A DNA stretch of 64,000 nucleotides from Hermatobates lingyangjiaoensis (taxonomy: Eukaryota > Arthropoda > Insecta > Hemiptera > Hermatobatidae), in NCBI GenBank assembly GCA_026182355.1, contig JAPFBL010000529.1, positions 124,001 to 188,000 on the forward strand, given 5' to 3'. The notes below the pieces were generated by a model. The model was not told the DNA's origin, searched no databases, and saw nothing but the letters and a program-made list of their open reading frames with translations. Of the stretch, positions 43,210 to 53,976 are shown one piece after another; within the stretch, counting starts at the first letter, position 1, and each line of letters begins with the position of its first letter. The translations under genes were made by a program, and so were the position numbers.

Positions 43210-43916
43210 TGTTAGGAAAAGGATTAAGTCTCCACACAAAAAAGTTTATTACTAGAAACTAAACAACGCGTTTCGAACACTTGATGTTCTTCTTCAGGTT
43301 ACATCTGCTCTGCTGGGGTGGTTGTTCGGGAGGTCTGTTATAGTGTGGTATTTAGGAAAAGGATTAAGTCTCCACACAAAAAAGTTTATTACTAGAAACT
43401 AAACAACGCGTTTCGAACATTTGATGTTCTTCTTCACGTCCTTGCTTAGTTCTGAGCAAGATCAAGCAGGCAGTGTGACCTGAAGAAGAACATTAAGCGT
43501 TCGAAACGAGTTGTTTAGTTTCAAGTAATAAACTTTTTTGTGTGGAGATTTAATCCTTTTCCTAACATGAGTAAATACCACATTATAACAGACCTCCCGA
43601 ACAACCACCCCAGCAGATCAGTGTAACCTGAAGAAGAACATCAAGTGTTCGAAACGTGTTGTTTAGTTTCAAGTAATAAACTTTTTTGTGTGGAGATTTA
43701 ATCCTTTTCCAAACATGAGTAAATACCACATTATAACAGACCTCCCGAACAACCACCCCAGCAGATCAGTGTAACCTGAAGAAGAACATCAAGTGTTCGA
43801 AACGTGTTGTTTAGTTTCCAGTAATAAACTTGTTTGTGTGGAGATTTAATCCTTTTCCTAACATGAGTAAATACCACACTATAACAGATTACACAATTAA
43901 TAAACAACTGATTTAG
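43210..43916. mobile_element. Family A (subfamily 3) array inside a SINE
   Basis: Flanked by ACTGATTTA (43201-43209 and 43917-43925). Two minus arms (hairpins near 43298-43270 and 43435-43410) followed by three plus arms (43480, 43629, 43779), each with CTGAAGA, A, GAACAT-(C/T)AA-G(T/C)GTTC, GAAACG. Neighbouring arms share the tail CACCCCAGCAGATCAGTG. Confidence 0.88.
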
Positions 43917-44010
43917 GCAAAATTTAGGATTCCCAATGTAGAATGTTCACTGTATGGCATCACCAACGTCCTCTCCTGGGACGACTACTGCAACCTAACC
44001 TAACCTAACA
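43917..44010 (+). mobile_element. SINE 3' end with CCTAA tail
   Basis: ACTGATTTAGGCAAAATTTAG to TACTGCAACCTAACCTAACC. Completes the SINE begun at 42425. Its tail stops about 22 bp from the acceptor of the next Ret exon. Confidence 0.85.
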
Positions 44011-44031
44011 ATGAAATGAATATTGTTTCAG

Positions 44032-44152
44032 GATGAGCCAGACACCAAGTGGGAGATACCGAGGAGTCGAATTCAAATCCTTGAGTGCCTCGGCGAAGGG
44101 GAATTCGGCAAGGTTCTCAAGGCAAACGCCAAAGACCTACCATCAAAACAAG
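44032..44152 (+). CDS. Ret: Ret, exon 7 in window (kinase glycine-rich loop)
   Basis: Acceptor ATTGTTTCAG, donor GTACCT from 44153, 121 bp, phase 0 start. Product DEPDTKWEIPRSRIQILE, CLGEGEFGKVLKANAK. The GEGEFGKV loop binds ATP phosphates, and KWE(I/F)PR just before it is characteristic of Ret (vertebrate DPKWEFPRKNL). This is the most diagnostic exon together with the next one. The last base G starts a Gly codon completed at 61112. Confidence 0.97.
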
Positions 44153-45064
44153 GTACCTATGAAACATTTATCAATATGCCTTAAAACTGTTGTTTATTCA
44201 TTATAATGAATGGCCTTTGATAATTTTACCTTTTACTTCAATTTCGGTAAAAATAAAAAAAAATAATAACTTTTATATATAAAAATAAACATTTTTTTCT
44301 TCAGTTCTTTATCCATGAAAAAGAAGTCTTTTTCTTATTACATGAAAAAAAAATTCAACAAAAATTGGTCTTCTTCAGGGATATAAATTAAATTTTATGA
44401 AAAATTCTGTTTCTAAGGATCTATATTCCACTATATTTAACTGATTTTTGGGAGGTTACAACAAATAAGGCTTCTTTTAACATCTGTATTACAATATTTT
44501 TTAAAAAAAAATATGAACTTTTACATCAAATAATGGTTCCTTTTCTATCCGTTTTTACAATATTCATTAAAATTATCATTAATAAAAAGATCTAGAAAAA
44601 ACAACAGAAGTTTCAGAGTAAACTATAGGTAACAATAAAGAAGAGAAGAGATAGGGACTAGCGCACTGGCGATAAATGTGTTATCTATTTCCTATTTATC
44701 CATAGTTTACCAATAAATATTAATATATTCAGGTATATTTACGTGCATTCAGTACCACCAAAACCACTATACGATATTCCCATTCAATTGTATTAATTTG
44801 ACTGATTTCTCTACGTCTCTCTTCGAATTTATATTATTTTTATGTTTGTGTTTATCATTTCCATGGACCTTCTTATTTGTTTTTTTCTTTATATTTGTCT
44901 ATATTATTCTTTATTAACTAAATTAAAATTTGTGTATTATCGAAACAAAAAATTTTACTTTTTGCCTATATGGTTGGATAGTCTCGTGTTTGTGTTTTTT
45001 TTTTAATAATAATAATGAAATTAAATTAATTTTATTAAAATTAATGTAAATACCTTTTTTATGC
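44153..45064 (+). other. Start of 17-kb Ret intron, nothing recognised
   Basis: AT-rich. The intron runs to 61111 and contains repeats plus the antisense gene at about 59860-58755. Confidence 0.6.
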
Positions 45065-45076
45065 TATTTTTGTATC

Positions 45077-45403
45077 TCATTAGTTGTGCAATTCGTATTT
45101 TATTGGTAAATGGACAAATCAAAGACTCTACACACAAAAAAAGAAGCCCTTTTTATTCTACGCGTTTCGACACTACATGTTCATCATCAGGTCAAGTAAC
45201 AATTAAATAAGTGGATGACCGAACTGTATAACATTCACAGAAGTAATTCTTACTTATTATTAATTACTTCAGTGAAAGTTCGACAGTTTAATCGTCCACT
45301 CCTATTGGTAGTTTACCTGACGATGATCACGAAGTGTTCGAAACGTTCGAATAAAAAAGGCTTCTTTTTTGTGTGGACACTTTGTTTTGTCTATTTTCCA
45401 AAG
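45077..45403. mobile_element. Family A (subfamily 4) inverted pair with 12-bp duplication
   Basis: Flanked by TATTTTTGTATC (45065-45076 and 45404-45415). Right hairpin near 45318-45346: CTGACGA, T, GATCAC-GAA-GTGTTC, GAAACG. The left arm hairpin has lost one base (TTTCGACAC). Outer arms TGTGTAGAG / TGTGTGGACAC diverge. Confidence 0.9.
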
Positions 45404-45415
45404 TATTTTTGTATC

Positions 45416-45845
45416 AATATCTCGTTTATGTTATTGATAAAAAACAATAATAATATTGATTATTGGTTGAAATATAATATTCAAGACATATTATATATCA
45501 CGACGTATAAACGGATATACATCATGGAAGACTTTAAGTATTACAAAGGAAGGGTATCCCTTGGCTCCTTAACAAGGCTCATCACCCATTCTTGGCATTC
45601 TATTATCTCTTTTACAATAGATATCCTTTTCGTAACTAATACCCACACCTGTACGTAATTTAACGTAGGATTATAATTGTTCTCATGATGAATGTGGTAC
45701 ATTAGAAACAAGTTGAGTATTAATATAGTAATCTTGGAACGAATTTAGGAAATTGGAGAAATTATGCAGAAAACAGATACAAGGCATGTGTAAGACGTTA
45801 ATTTATAATGAAGTTTAAATGAGGATTGCTTCTAACTTTTACATA
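45416..45845. other. Intron stretch, nothing recognised
   Basis: A 147-residue frame crosses 45215-45658 but half of it is inside a PLE-end insertion and it has no protein character. Confidence 0.5.
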
Positions 45846-45847
<2 letters not shown>

Positions 45848-45898
<51 letters not shown>

Positions 45899-45967
45899 AA
45901 TTCAAAACGAAGGAAACACACAGAAAGACACAGACATAACTTACATCGATATTTCTTTTAAATGTGG

Positions 45968-46005
<38 letters not shown>

Positions 46006-46085
46006 AAACACCACAATAAACAAATATATATTAATTACAATGCTCTAAGGTCTTTCGTTACAACATCATTAGAGAGCTAAATGAA
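45848..46085. mobile_element. (TA)n tracts, family C arm remnant and family J-like arm
   Basis: (TA)n 45850-45895; minus-strand family C outer part 45897-45957 cut at GATATTTC; (TA)n 45973-46000; then 46020-46085, minus-strand CTAATGA, T, GTT-GT-AAC, GAAAG, related to family J. Confidence 0.65.
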
Positions 46086-46251
46086 CCAAACAAAAAATAT
46101 AATAACAAGTTAACCTGTTTTGATTGAAGTCTTCAGGATTGCTGGCATCCTGTCTGAATTTAATGTTCCTAAAATTGAAGGAGTCTTGATCTGCTTACTT
46201 ATTTCTTTTATTAATATTTCATCTTAATTGATGTTTCTCACAGTTTTCAAA

Positions 46252-46256
<5 letters not shown>

Positions 46257-46313
<57 letters not shown>

Positions 46314-46316
46314 TAA
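46257..46316. repeat. (TA)n microsatellite
   Basis: About 58 bp TA run at the start of a tandem duplication. Confidence 0.95.
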
Positions 46317-46320
46317 AACA

Positions 46321-46591
46321 AGATTTCACATGAACACGAAAAATAACAATCAATGATCAAACCAGAATATGAAAGATGTTAGTCTTGTTTTCCCATTTCA
46401 TATTGTGGTTTTGATCATTGATATATATATATAAGTGGTGGGGTACTGGCTGCGGTCTCCGAGTTCATTACCGCCCTGTCTTCATGCGGGACTCTTCGCT
46501 CTTCGCACCTCCTGATGACGACGATGGTCGAAATATCGATGTGAGTTATGTATGTGTCTTTCTGTGTGTTTCCTTCGTTTTGAATTTATTT

Positions 46592-46638
<47 letters not shown>

Positions 46639-46915
46639 CAAGATTTCACATGAACACGAAAAATAACAATCAATGATCAAACCAGAATATGAAAGATGTT
46701 AGTCTTGTTTTCCCATTTCATATTGTGGTTTTGATCATTGATATATATATATAAGTGGTGGGGTACTGGCTGCGGTCTCCGAGTTCATTACCGCCCTGTC
46801 TTCATGCGGGACTCTTCGCTCTTCGCACCTCCTGATGACGACGATGGTCGAAATATCGATGTGAGTTATGTATGTGTCTTTCTGTGTGTTTCCTTCGTTT
46901 TGAATTTATTTTATT

Positions 46916-46937
<22 letters not shown>
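46321..46937 (+). repeat. 320-bp tandem duplication of two PLE ends
   Basis: 46321-46617 and 46641-46937 agree base for base where compared, at an offset of 320 bp. Each unit holds a family B remnant lacking its hairpin (GATTTCACATGAACACG, ATGAAAGATGTTAGTC) and a family C insertion with hairpin CTGATGA, C, GAC-GATG-GTC, GAAA (46512 and 46832). Differences are confined to (TA)n length. Confidence 0.95.
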
Positions 46938-46948
<11 letters not shown>

Positions 46949-47121
46949 TGTTATAAACCAAAGTAAGAAGTTTTATAATAGAACTAAACTTCTTGCTGTG
47001 TTCTACATGTTGTCTTTTATTTCGTATATTTCAGTATTAAATCTGTTTGAATAAAAATCAACTTCAAACCACAGTAAGACGATTAGCCTCATTTCTATAT
47101 TTAATGCTGTGCTTTAGACAT

Positions 47122-47143
47122 TAATATATATATATTATATATA

Positions 47144-47192
<49 letters not shown>
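47122..47192. repeat. (TA)n microsatellite
   Basis: Interrupted TA run of about 70 bp. Confidence 0.93.
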
Positions 47193-47193
<1 letters not shown>

Positions 47194-47344
47194 CCTTGAT
47201 AAATTCATTTCTTATGACATTCAGAGCAGACTATTAAAATGAGTTTAAACACGCCACCTTAGCAGAGCCGCAGTTAACCTACCCTTAATAAATACTAATA
47301 ATCTTATAGTGTTAAAGCTATTTTAGTTTAAATTATTTCCATTT

Positions 47345-49805
47345 TTTACTTTACTATAAGTAAAGTATAGTGATCGTGAAAAAATTCGATCTCGAGATTT
47401 TGACGGAATTACATGTTTTGAGGTCCCAGAAGTCGTTTTATGACGTTTTTACGATGATGTCTGTGTGTGTGTGGGTGGGTGGGTGGGTGGGTGGGTGCGT
47501 GTGTTAGCATTGCTTGTTACCACGCTACGGTCCAGAATCTTTGATGGATCAAGTTGATATTTTACACAAAAATGGGCCCCATTTAGACGAAGATCCCTAT
47601 TGTTTGGGAAGAATTATGCATGATGGGAAAGTCACTTTTTTTGCCAAAAACCGTTTTTCTTAAAACATTTATTTCTCCTAAACTGATAACCCTAGAGTTT
47701 TGAAATTTTGACATTATCTTTGAAGTTACAAATGCAACAAACGAAAAATATATTCAGTATTTTAAGACAACAGGAAATATTTTTTTTTCAATAAAATGTA
47801 AAAATTTTGACTTATAATTCAATCTCAAACCTTGTGAGAGCGATACAAGCCATACTGTTTGAAGGACAAGAATGAAACTATGCCTACAAATAGAACATTA
47901 TATGGCGAATGAGTTGAGATATTTTTTTTTGAAATTACTTTCGCTATAGGGGCGTTACAGTACGATTTGTGTTTTCAGAAAATGATTTTTTGACGCTAAA
48001 CGGCTCGTTAAAAAAAAATGAAAATTTGACCAAAAATGGAACAAAAAATTAGCAATTCACAAAAAAAATTCATGAAGTTTCAATTACGGGAAAGAGCAAT
48101 AACGATATAAAAACTGTTTGTTTATTCTAGACTAAGAGATCACCTGCTATACTTGTCGAATTTTTTGTATTTTTTTACATTGTTTACATTGACTTAGAAA
48201 TTTTTTGAGCGAATCCACTGAGATAAAATTGATGTTTCTAATGGAAAAATGAAAATATATTATTGACTTATAAGAGATGTAAGAGGAATAATATTGTGGA
48301 GGTAAATGATAACACTCATTAAAAAAAAATTCGTATATATGTTATTTGACAAAGGGGAAGGAAAATGATCTTATTAAATACTAAGAAGCCATAAAATTCC
48401 CAGTATAATAATTCTGTTAAAAACCAAAAATGTAAAAGATAATTCAAAATTGAAATCTTTCGTTTAGAGATTAATAACTGTAATTATCGTACATCTTTAA
48501 TTAACAAATCACCTTAAAACAACATTTTCTTCGCTGTTTAAGAAGTTTTTCAGAGAAAAAAAGAGTATTTTACTGTTTCAAATTTGAAAATTTTACATTA
48601 ATATTCAATGTAGAAGGATGTCAAGTAAACGATGTAAGAAATCTACTGGCCATTTGAACAATAGCCATGTTCTCTTGTAGGATACTATTTCGTTTCAAGA
48701 AATGTTCACTTTGGTTTTTCAAAAATGTTATTACTGCTGTAGTTATACTAATGAAATTATTTGTAAATAATAAATTATTTGTGATGTACAAAAATAAGCT
48801 TATAAATTGATATGTCCTTCAATCACTATCTGTACTACCTCAGGAATGACAGGCTAAAATTATATCCCATTTAGATGTTTACGTTATGCTTAAATGAGAC
48901 GTTATGTTTTATATACTCAAGAAATTTGACATTAAGTTACTTATGGTAAAGTAGAGTGTAGGCCACTCCAGATTTTTTACATTGTTTACATTGACTTAGA
49001 AATTTTTTGAGCTAATCCACTGAGATAAAATTGATTTTATAAAGGAACAGTTTAAATTGTTTATTGAATTATATGACATGTTAGAGGAATAATATTGTGC
49101 AGGAAAATGATAACACTCACTCAGAAAAAATTCGTATATATGTTATTTGACAAAGGGGGAAGGAAAATGATCTTATTAAATACTAAGAAGCTTATTATTA
49201 TTATTATTTTAAAGATTAAAATTCCCAGTATGATAATTCTTTAAAAGACCAAAAATTTAAATGATAATTCATAATTGGAATCTTTCGTTTAGAGATTAAT
49301 AAATGTAATTATCGTACATCTTTAATTAACAAATCACCTTAAAACAACATTTTCTTCGCATTTAAAGATGTTTTTCAGAGAAAAAAAGGGTTTTTTCCTG
49401 TTTTAAATTTAAAAATTTTACTTTAATATTCAATGTAGAAGGATGTCAAGTAAACGATGTAAGAAATCTACTGGCTGTTTGAACGAAAGCCATTCTTTTG
49501 TAGGAGAATAAATCGTTTCAAGAAATGTTCACTTTGGTTTTACAAAAATGTTATTACTGCTGTAGTTATACTAATGCAATTATTTGCAAATAATAAATTA
49601 TTTGTGATGTACAAAAATAAACTTATAACATGATATGTCCTTCAATCACTATCTGTACTACCTCAGGAATGATAGGCTAATAATTATAGCCCATTTAGAT
49701 GTTTACGTTATGATTAAATAAGACGTTATGTTTTATATACTCAAGAAATTTGACATTGAGTTACTTATAGTAAAGTAGAGTGTAGGCCACTCCAGATTTC
49801 TTTAT
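47345..49805 (+). repeat. Family X repeat, copies 2 and 3
   Basis: 47345-48230 matches 5666-6540 closely (starting ACTTTACTATAAGTAAAG, with a GGGT run at 47471-47497 in place of GT). 48235-48980 and 48968-49800 are two consecutive copies of the distal half, each ending GTAGGCCACTCCAGATTT. No coding capacity. Confidence 0.75.
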
Positions 49806-50010
49806 ATAAAATCTTCCTTTATAATCATTTCATTACTTTAATATTTTACATTGGTTTATTAGTGGTTTTTAAATACGAACAAATTTTAATTTCTGATTAT
49901 GCGAAATACAAAGTTTAGAAAAAAAAATTGACTAATATAAAAAAATCAAGTAGATTTTAGGATAAAAAACTTAGACAGCCAACTTAATGGGTTATCAGGA
50001 AGGGTATAAT

Positions 50011-50870
50011 CAGTAGTGGGATTCAAATTTTTTAAGAACCGGTTCTAAGAAAACAGATCGTGTGTTCGCACCGGTTCGTGCGAACCGACGCTTAAATTAT
50101 TATGAGTTCGGCGAGTTAAATAGCTCAAGGAAGTTTTCCTATTCATTGCTTGTTGTTTTAACATAATCACCAGCCATCAGTCTTTTTTTTTCATATTTTC
50201 TATTATTGCTTCCAGTAGCTTTTGACGAGGTAGGCTAACAAATCGGTGGTTTTCAGTAAACTGGATCTCTTTGAATACGTCCGAAGCAACCCTCTCATCT
50301 ATTTCTTTTTCAAATGTCCCTATATTGTCCTTAAGCAATTCAAATGCTTTAATAGATCTCTTTATGAGGTTTTCTCCTCTGAGGTGCCTCTTGCTTGAAG
50401 GGCATTACTGAGCAATGACATTTCATTTAAAATATCAATCATTCAAGCTAGGTCCTTCAGACAATTTTTGTTGCAAAGACGGGCAGCCATCCCTGAATTA
50501 TTTATCTAAACAAACACTTACTTTAATCTGGCGATTTCAGGAAATTAGATCTAAAAACATTCAATATTTGAGTCAGAACTAAAAGTTAAAACTAGGCCTA
50601 ATGTAGGCTAGACCAACTCGACAACTGCATTGTCATGAGCACTTTGAGCACTGTAACAGTTACGCAAGCGATACTAAATTGTTTAGTTATATATAGGCTA
50701 TATACATGCGCAAATTACGTTGTCATACATGCACAAGTTACGTGAGTCACGCGACACTTGTGGAGTTTGATAGTGGGCACCGGTTACCCACTATCAAATT
50801 TGAATTTTAACAACCGGTTCGTCGAACTCATAATATTTTAAGCACCAGTTCGTGCGAACCGGTATCATTG
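50011..50870. mobile_element. hAT element with perfect 8-bp duplication
   Basis: GGTATAAT at 50003-50010 and 50871-50878. Ends CAGTAGTGGGATTCAAATT and ACCGGTATCATTG; sub-terminal inverted blocks around GAACCGGTTC and TATTATGAGTTCG match across the element. Contains the transposase remnant on the minus strand. Confidence 0.9.
50177..50400 (-). pseudogene. hAT transposase C-terminal remnant
   Basis: Minus strand, open to the TGA at 50179-50177: NLIKRSIKAFELLKDNIGTF, then IDERVASDVFKEIQFTEN and LPRQKLLEAIIENM. It resembles the hAT-derived KIAA1586-like group as I remember it. The rest of the transposase is missing; upstream of 50400 the frame breaks down. Confidence 0.65.
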
Positions 50871-50878
50871 GGTATAAT

Positions 50879-51540
50879 GCCCCCTTGTACAAACTCTAAA
50901 TCCTGTCACCAACCTTCCTCAACCTCACTGAATAATTACTTCATCCACTGACTATCTGACTACCTTTCCAACTCATGACTAAAAACATTGAAAACCATGA
51001 CTAACAAGACCAGATGACCGCAAATACGACATCATTACTGTACAGACGAACTTAATATCTCACACGAATTACTGACATTCCAAGTTATAGTAACACAATC
51101 ATCAAGCAGTAGAAGGCCTCTTGTCTGGAACTGCTAGTTACGACGTGCACTATAGTGCGCGGATATATTCGTTGGTCGTTGGGGGTATAATGCTTCGAAC
51201 TCTTAGTCACAAATTTCAAGACAATTTCAAATTTCAGTCATAATAGTTCAAATTATTCCAATTATAACTACTTAATTACTCAGCATTTTTACTTGTTGTA
51301 ATTCTCTTCATACATAACAGTTTGACCTTCCTCCTCCATTTAATAAATACTACTATACCATATCTTGATTTTATTCTAAAATATAAAATTTACATTAACC
51401 GATCCTACCGAACTCTATTATTTTAATTATCCATAATTTGAAATTATTCATTCAAAAACTACTAAATTGTTGGTATACTAAACCAAAACTCTTTTTCGTT
51501 CAGTTGTAGTAATGTGTACAGACATATATCTAAATAAAAA
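50879..51540. other. Intron stretch with one short repeat
   Basis: 51110-51190 contains GAACTGCTAGTTACGACGTG, then TATTCGTTGGTCG, also at 8675-8730 and loosely at 53115-53150. No gene seen. Confidence 0.5.
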
Positions 51541-51544
51541 CATG

Positions 51545-51690
51545 ATGGTTTTTGACTCTAACGAAGACCGCTTGTTACGGTTGAAATATCTTAAGTCTTC
51601 CCCCCCCCCCCCCCCCCCATTTCATATTGTGGTTTGATCATCGATTGTTGTTATTTCACGTCTTTTATGTGAAATCTTGTTATTGATAGT
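51545..51690 (+). mobile_element. Family B arm interrupted by poly-C
   Basis: Hairpin (CTAACGA, A, GACCG...CGGTT, GAAA) near 51557-51590, then a C run (51600-51618), then the outer end TTTCACGTCTTTTATGTGAAA. A second case of a C run inside a family B copy (see 37609). Confidence 0.8.
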
Positions 51691-51904
51691 TGGCGTGCTT
51701 CAAGTATTCATAGTCGTTATCAAAACGTGAATAAATTTTATTTGGAATTTTCTATTTATACAATCAGATAGAAGACAATGGAGGTGACCAGTTGTTAATC
51801 CTCTGGCTCGTGTGGTCTAAAGGTCCAAAGGTATGGTTGGCCGTGGCTTGTTTGAAAGTTTAAAAATAAATAAATATTTATTTATATTTTCATTTTATTT
51901 ACCG

Positions 51905-51965
51905 TATTTGACGGCCTATAAGACGCACTTTCTTTACCCAAAAAAAAGTGCGTCTTTATATAATG
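51905..51965. mobile_element. Small MITE-like palindrome
   Basis: CCTATAAGACGCACTTT and its complement AAAGTGCGTCTTTATA around CTTTACCC. Resembles the ends of widely spread MITEs that begin with a TATAAG-GCGCAC motif. One unit only. Confidence 0.5.
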
Positions 51966-52209
51966 AAGTTGAGGTCTTATATTGGCTAAATTTTCCTCTG
52001 ACGCTCCCTACCCTCATTCACTAATACATCATTATTTCTGGTAATATTATAGTTAGTTTTATTATGATTACCAATATTATTACTTTAATAGTAATTATAA
52101 CAATGATGATTCAATTCTATGACCTCCACTTACTTTACGATCAGTACAGACCTCTATCTACCCAAAACCCCACGCAAAAATATTTTACTGCTAGTATTAT
52201 TATTACTAG

Positions 52210-52318
52210 TACAGTGATACCTCAGCTCACGAACATAATTGGTTCCCAGAAAGTGTGTGTAAGGCGAAAAGTTCGTCTTCCGAACATTTATTTCCCATAA
52301 GAAACCATTAAAATGGAA
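52210..52318 (+). mobile_element. Mariner-type MITE, one end
   Basis: TACAGTGATACCTCAGCTCACG, then AAAAGTTCGTCTTCCG, then TAATCCGTTCCC. Matches the style of the element at 39833-40184; no second end found. Confidence 0.6.
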
Positions 52319-52354
52319 TAATCCGTTCCCGTTTTATAATATATAATATTTATC

Positions 52355-52605
52355 TCATTTAAGCATAATATAAACATTTAAATGGGAGATGCTTATTAGT
52401 CTTTCATTTCTGAGGTAGTACAGATAGTGATTGATCGACTTACCAATAATATATAAGCTTATTTTTGTACATCCCACAGCTGATCCAAATAACCTCATTG
52501 GTATAACTATAGCATTAATAACATTTTTGAAAAGATAAAGTGAAAATTTCTTGATACGAAATAATCTCCTACAAGAGAACATGCGTTTGTTCAAATAGCC
52601 ATAAT
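52355..52605 (-). repeat. Family X fragment (minus)
   Basis: Complement of family X blocks (AAATGGGAGATGCTTATTAG, TTGATACGAAATAATCTCC), matching 10020-10260. Confidence 0.75.
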
Positions 52606-52689
52606 TAATTAATAATTATTCATTTATTAATTATATTAATTAATTATTTACAGGGATATCAATTATTTAAAGAGACCTCAGGTTTGAGT

Positions 52690-53100
52690 CAATTGATCAA
52701 TTCACTAATAGAATGGTGACTAATGAAGACACAAAAATTCCCAACCCATCTAAATCCCCTTCTTCAGAGACTGTCCCTAAGAATTCCCCTGTCACTACCA
52801 TCCTTGAAGATGTTGTTAAAATAGGAGGTCATGTACTTACTACTGCTGAATTACAGTACTGCTGTGATTGTGGGGCAGCAAGTAAATGTCTGTTGTTTTT
52901 TTGTTTATTTTATCAGTTTACATTATATTTATAAATATTTTAGATTATTCTTTCATAGACTGACAACTGAAGGAGATGTATTTAAAAGACGAAACTACGA
53001 TGAAATAATATAAACTGACAACCAAATAAAACACAACAGAGATTACTTACTGACACCACAATCACAGTAGTACTGTAATTCAGCATCATTGACCTGTAAT
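52690..53100. repeat. Inverted repeat with an open frame on the left arm
   Basis: Left arm 52849-52922 (CTGAATTACAGTACTGCTG, TGATTGTGGGGCAGC) and right arm 53020-53090 (its complement, diverged) are about 70 bp each. The left side carries a 73-residue frame from 52713 (MVTNEDTKIPNPSKSPSSE to LQYCCDCGAAS). Both arms have a GTAA at the corresponding place (splice-donor-like). Not recognised; could be an inverted copy of a fragment of a gene or an unknown element. Confidence 0.5.
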
Positions 53101-53564
53101 TCCAGGTCAATGACCTGGAACTGCTAGCTACAACGACCAGATTCCTGGGTCGTTGGTCCGTATATTTCGTAATTGATCCAGCTATTAAATGCATCGTCAG
53201 TCTACAGGACAATAATAGACGAGTTCACTCCTAAATATCAATATGAATAGATTGTACAGTCCCATCCTTACATTAGTAATAAAACAAGATTTTCCTCTTT
53301 CCTTGTATAGCAACTTACCTGGTTGTTATTTTTCACAAATAAGTTACCAACAGTCAGGATTTCATAGTATGAAATAAAAGCTTGCGTGTCATCATTATTT
53401 TCGCAACTAACATTATTCTTTATTATGCCTTTCAATATTCTTTTATTAAACCTGAAAAATTGTTATGAACATGACATGGTCTTTCTTTAATACGGTCTCT
53501 GTCTACAAATGATCTTTATAGAATATCATATAAATACATTTTGTAGAATTTACTACAATAAGGT

Positions 53565-53795
53565 ATTGTTTTCTTGACCATAATTACTAATAAACATTTT
53601 TTCTTCTTCTTCGAATATATGGAATCACATTTTCACCAACGTTTCATCTTTATTTTAAGACATCCTCATATTTGTTGGTTCGGTATTACAAGCTAGACTT
53701 GATTTATAGCCCTGAGGATGTCTTAAATTAAAGACAAAACGTTGGTGAAAAGGTTATTCTATATAATAACCCTGACCAAATTCCAAGAAGAAAAA
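53565..53795. mobile_element. Family P/H inverted pair, hairpin retained
   Basis: Plus hairpin 53701-53735: CTGAGGA, T, GTCTT-AAATTA-AAGAC, AAAACGTTGG. The left arm is its complement from 53630 (ACGTTTCATCTTTATTTTAAG then ACATCCTC). Outer parts TGGAATCAC and ACCCTGACCAAATTCC connect it to the copies at 1 and 13560. Confidence 0.82.
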
Positions 53796-53976
53796 TTCAA
53801 ATTCATTACTGCAAATTTTTTTTTCAATCCAATAAATTCATTACATTACTAGTTTAACTATGATATCGATAATGCTTTTATTATATCATAATTTACTATT
53901 TAAATTTATTTTACGATTTAAATCAAGTGTTTACTAATTATAGTAAAGTTTATAGCAGGCCACACAAGACTTTTTA

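Noticed and set aside
45215..45658. 147-residue plus frame
   Set aside because: Starts inside a family A insertion, crosses its duplication and has no protein character.
46418..46956. Repeated frames beginning MIYIYKWWGTGCGLRVHYR
   Set aside because: They are translations of (TA)n and PLE-1 3' UTR sequence duplicated in tandem; the hairpin lies inside them.
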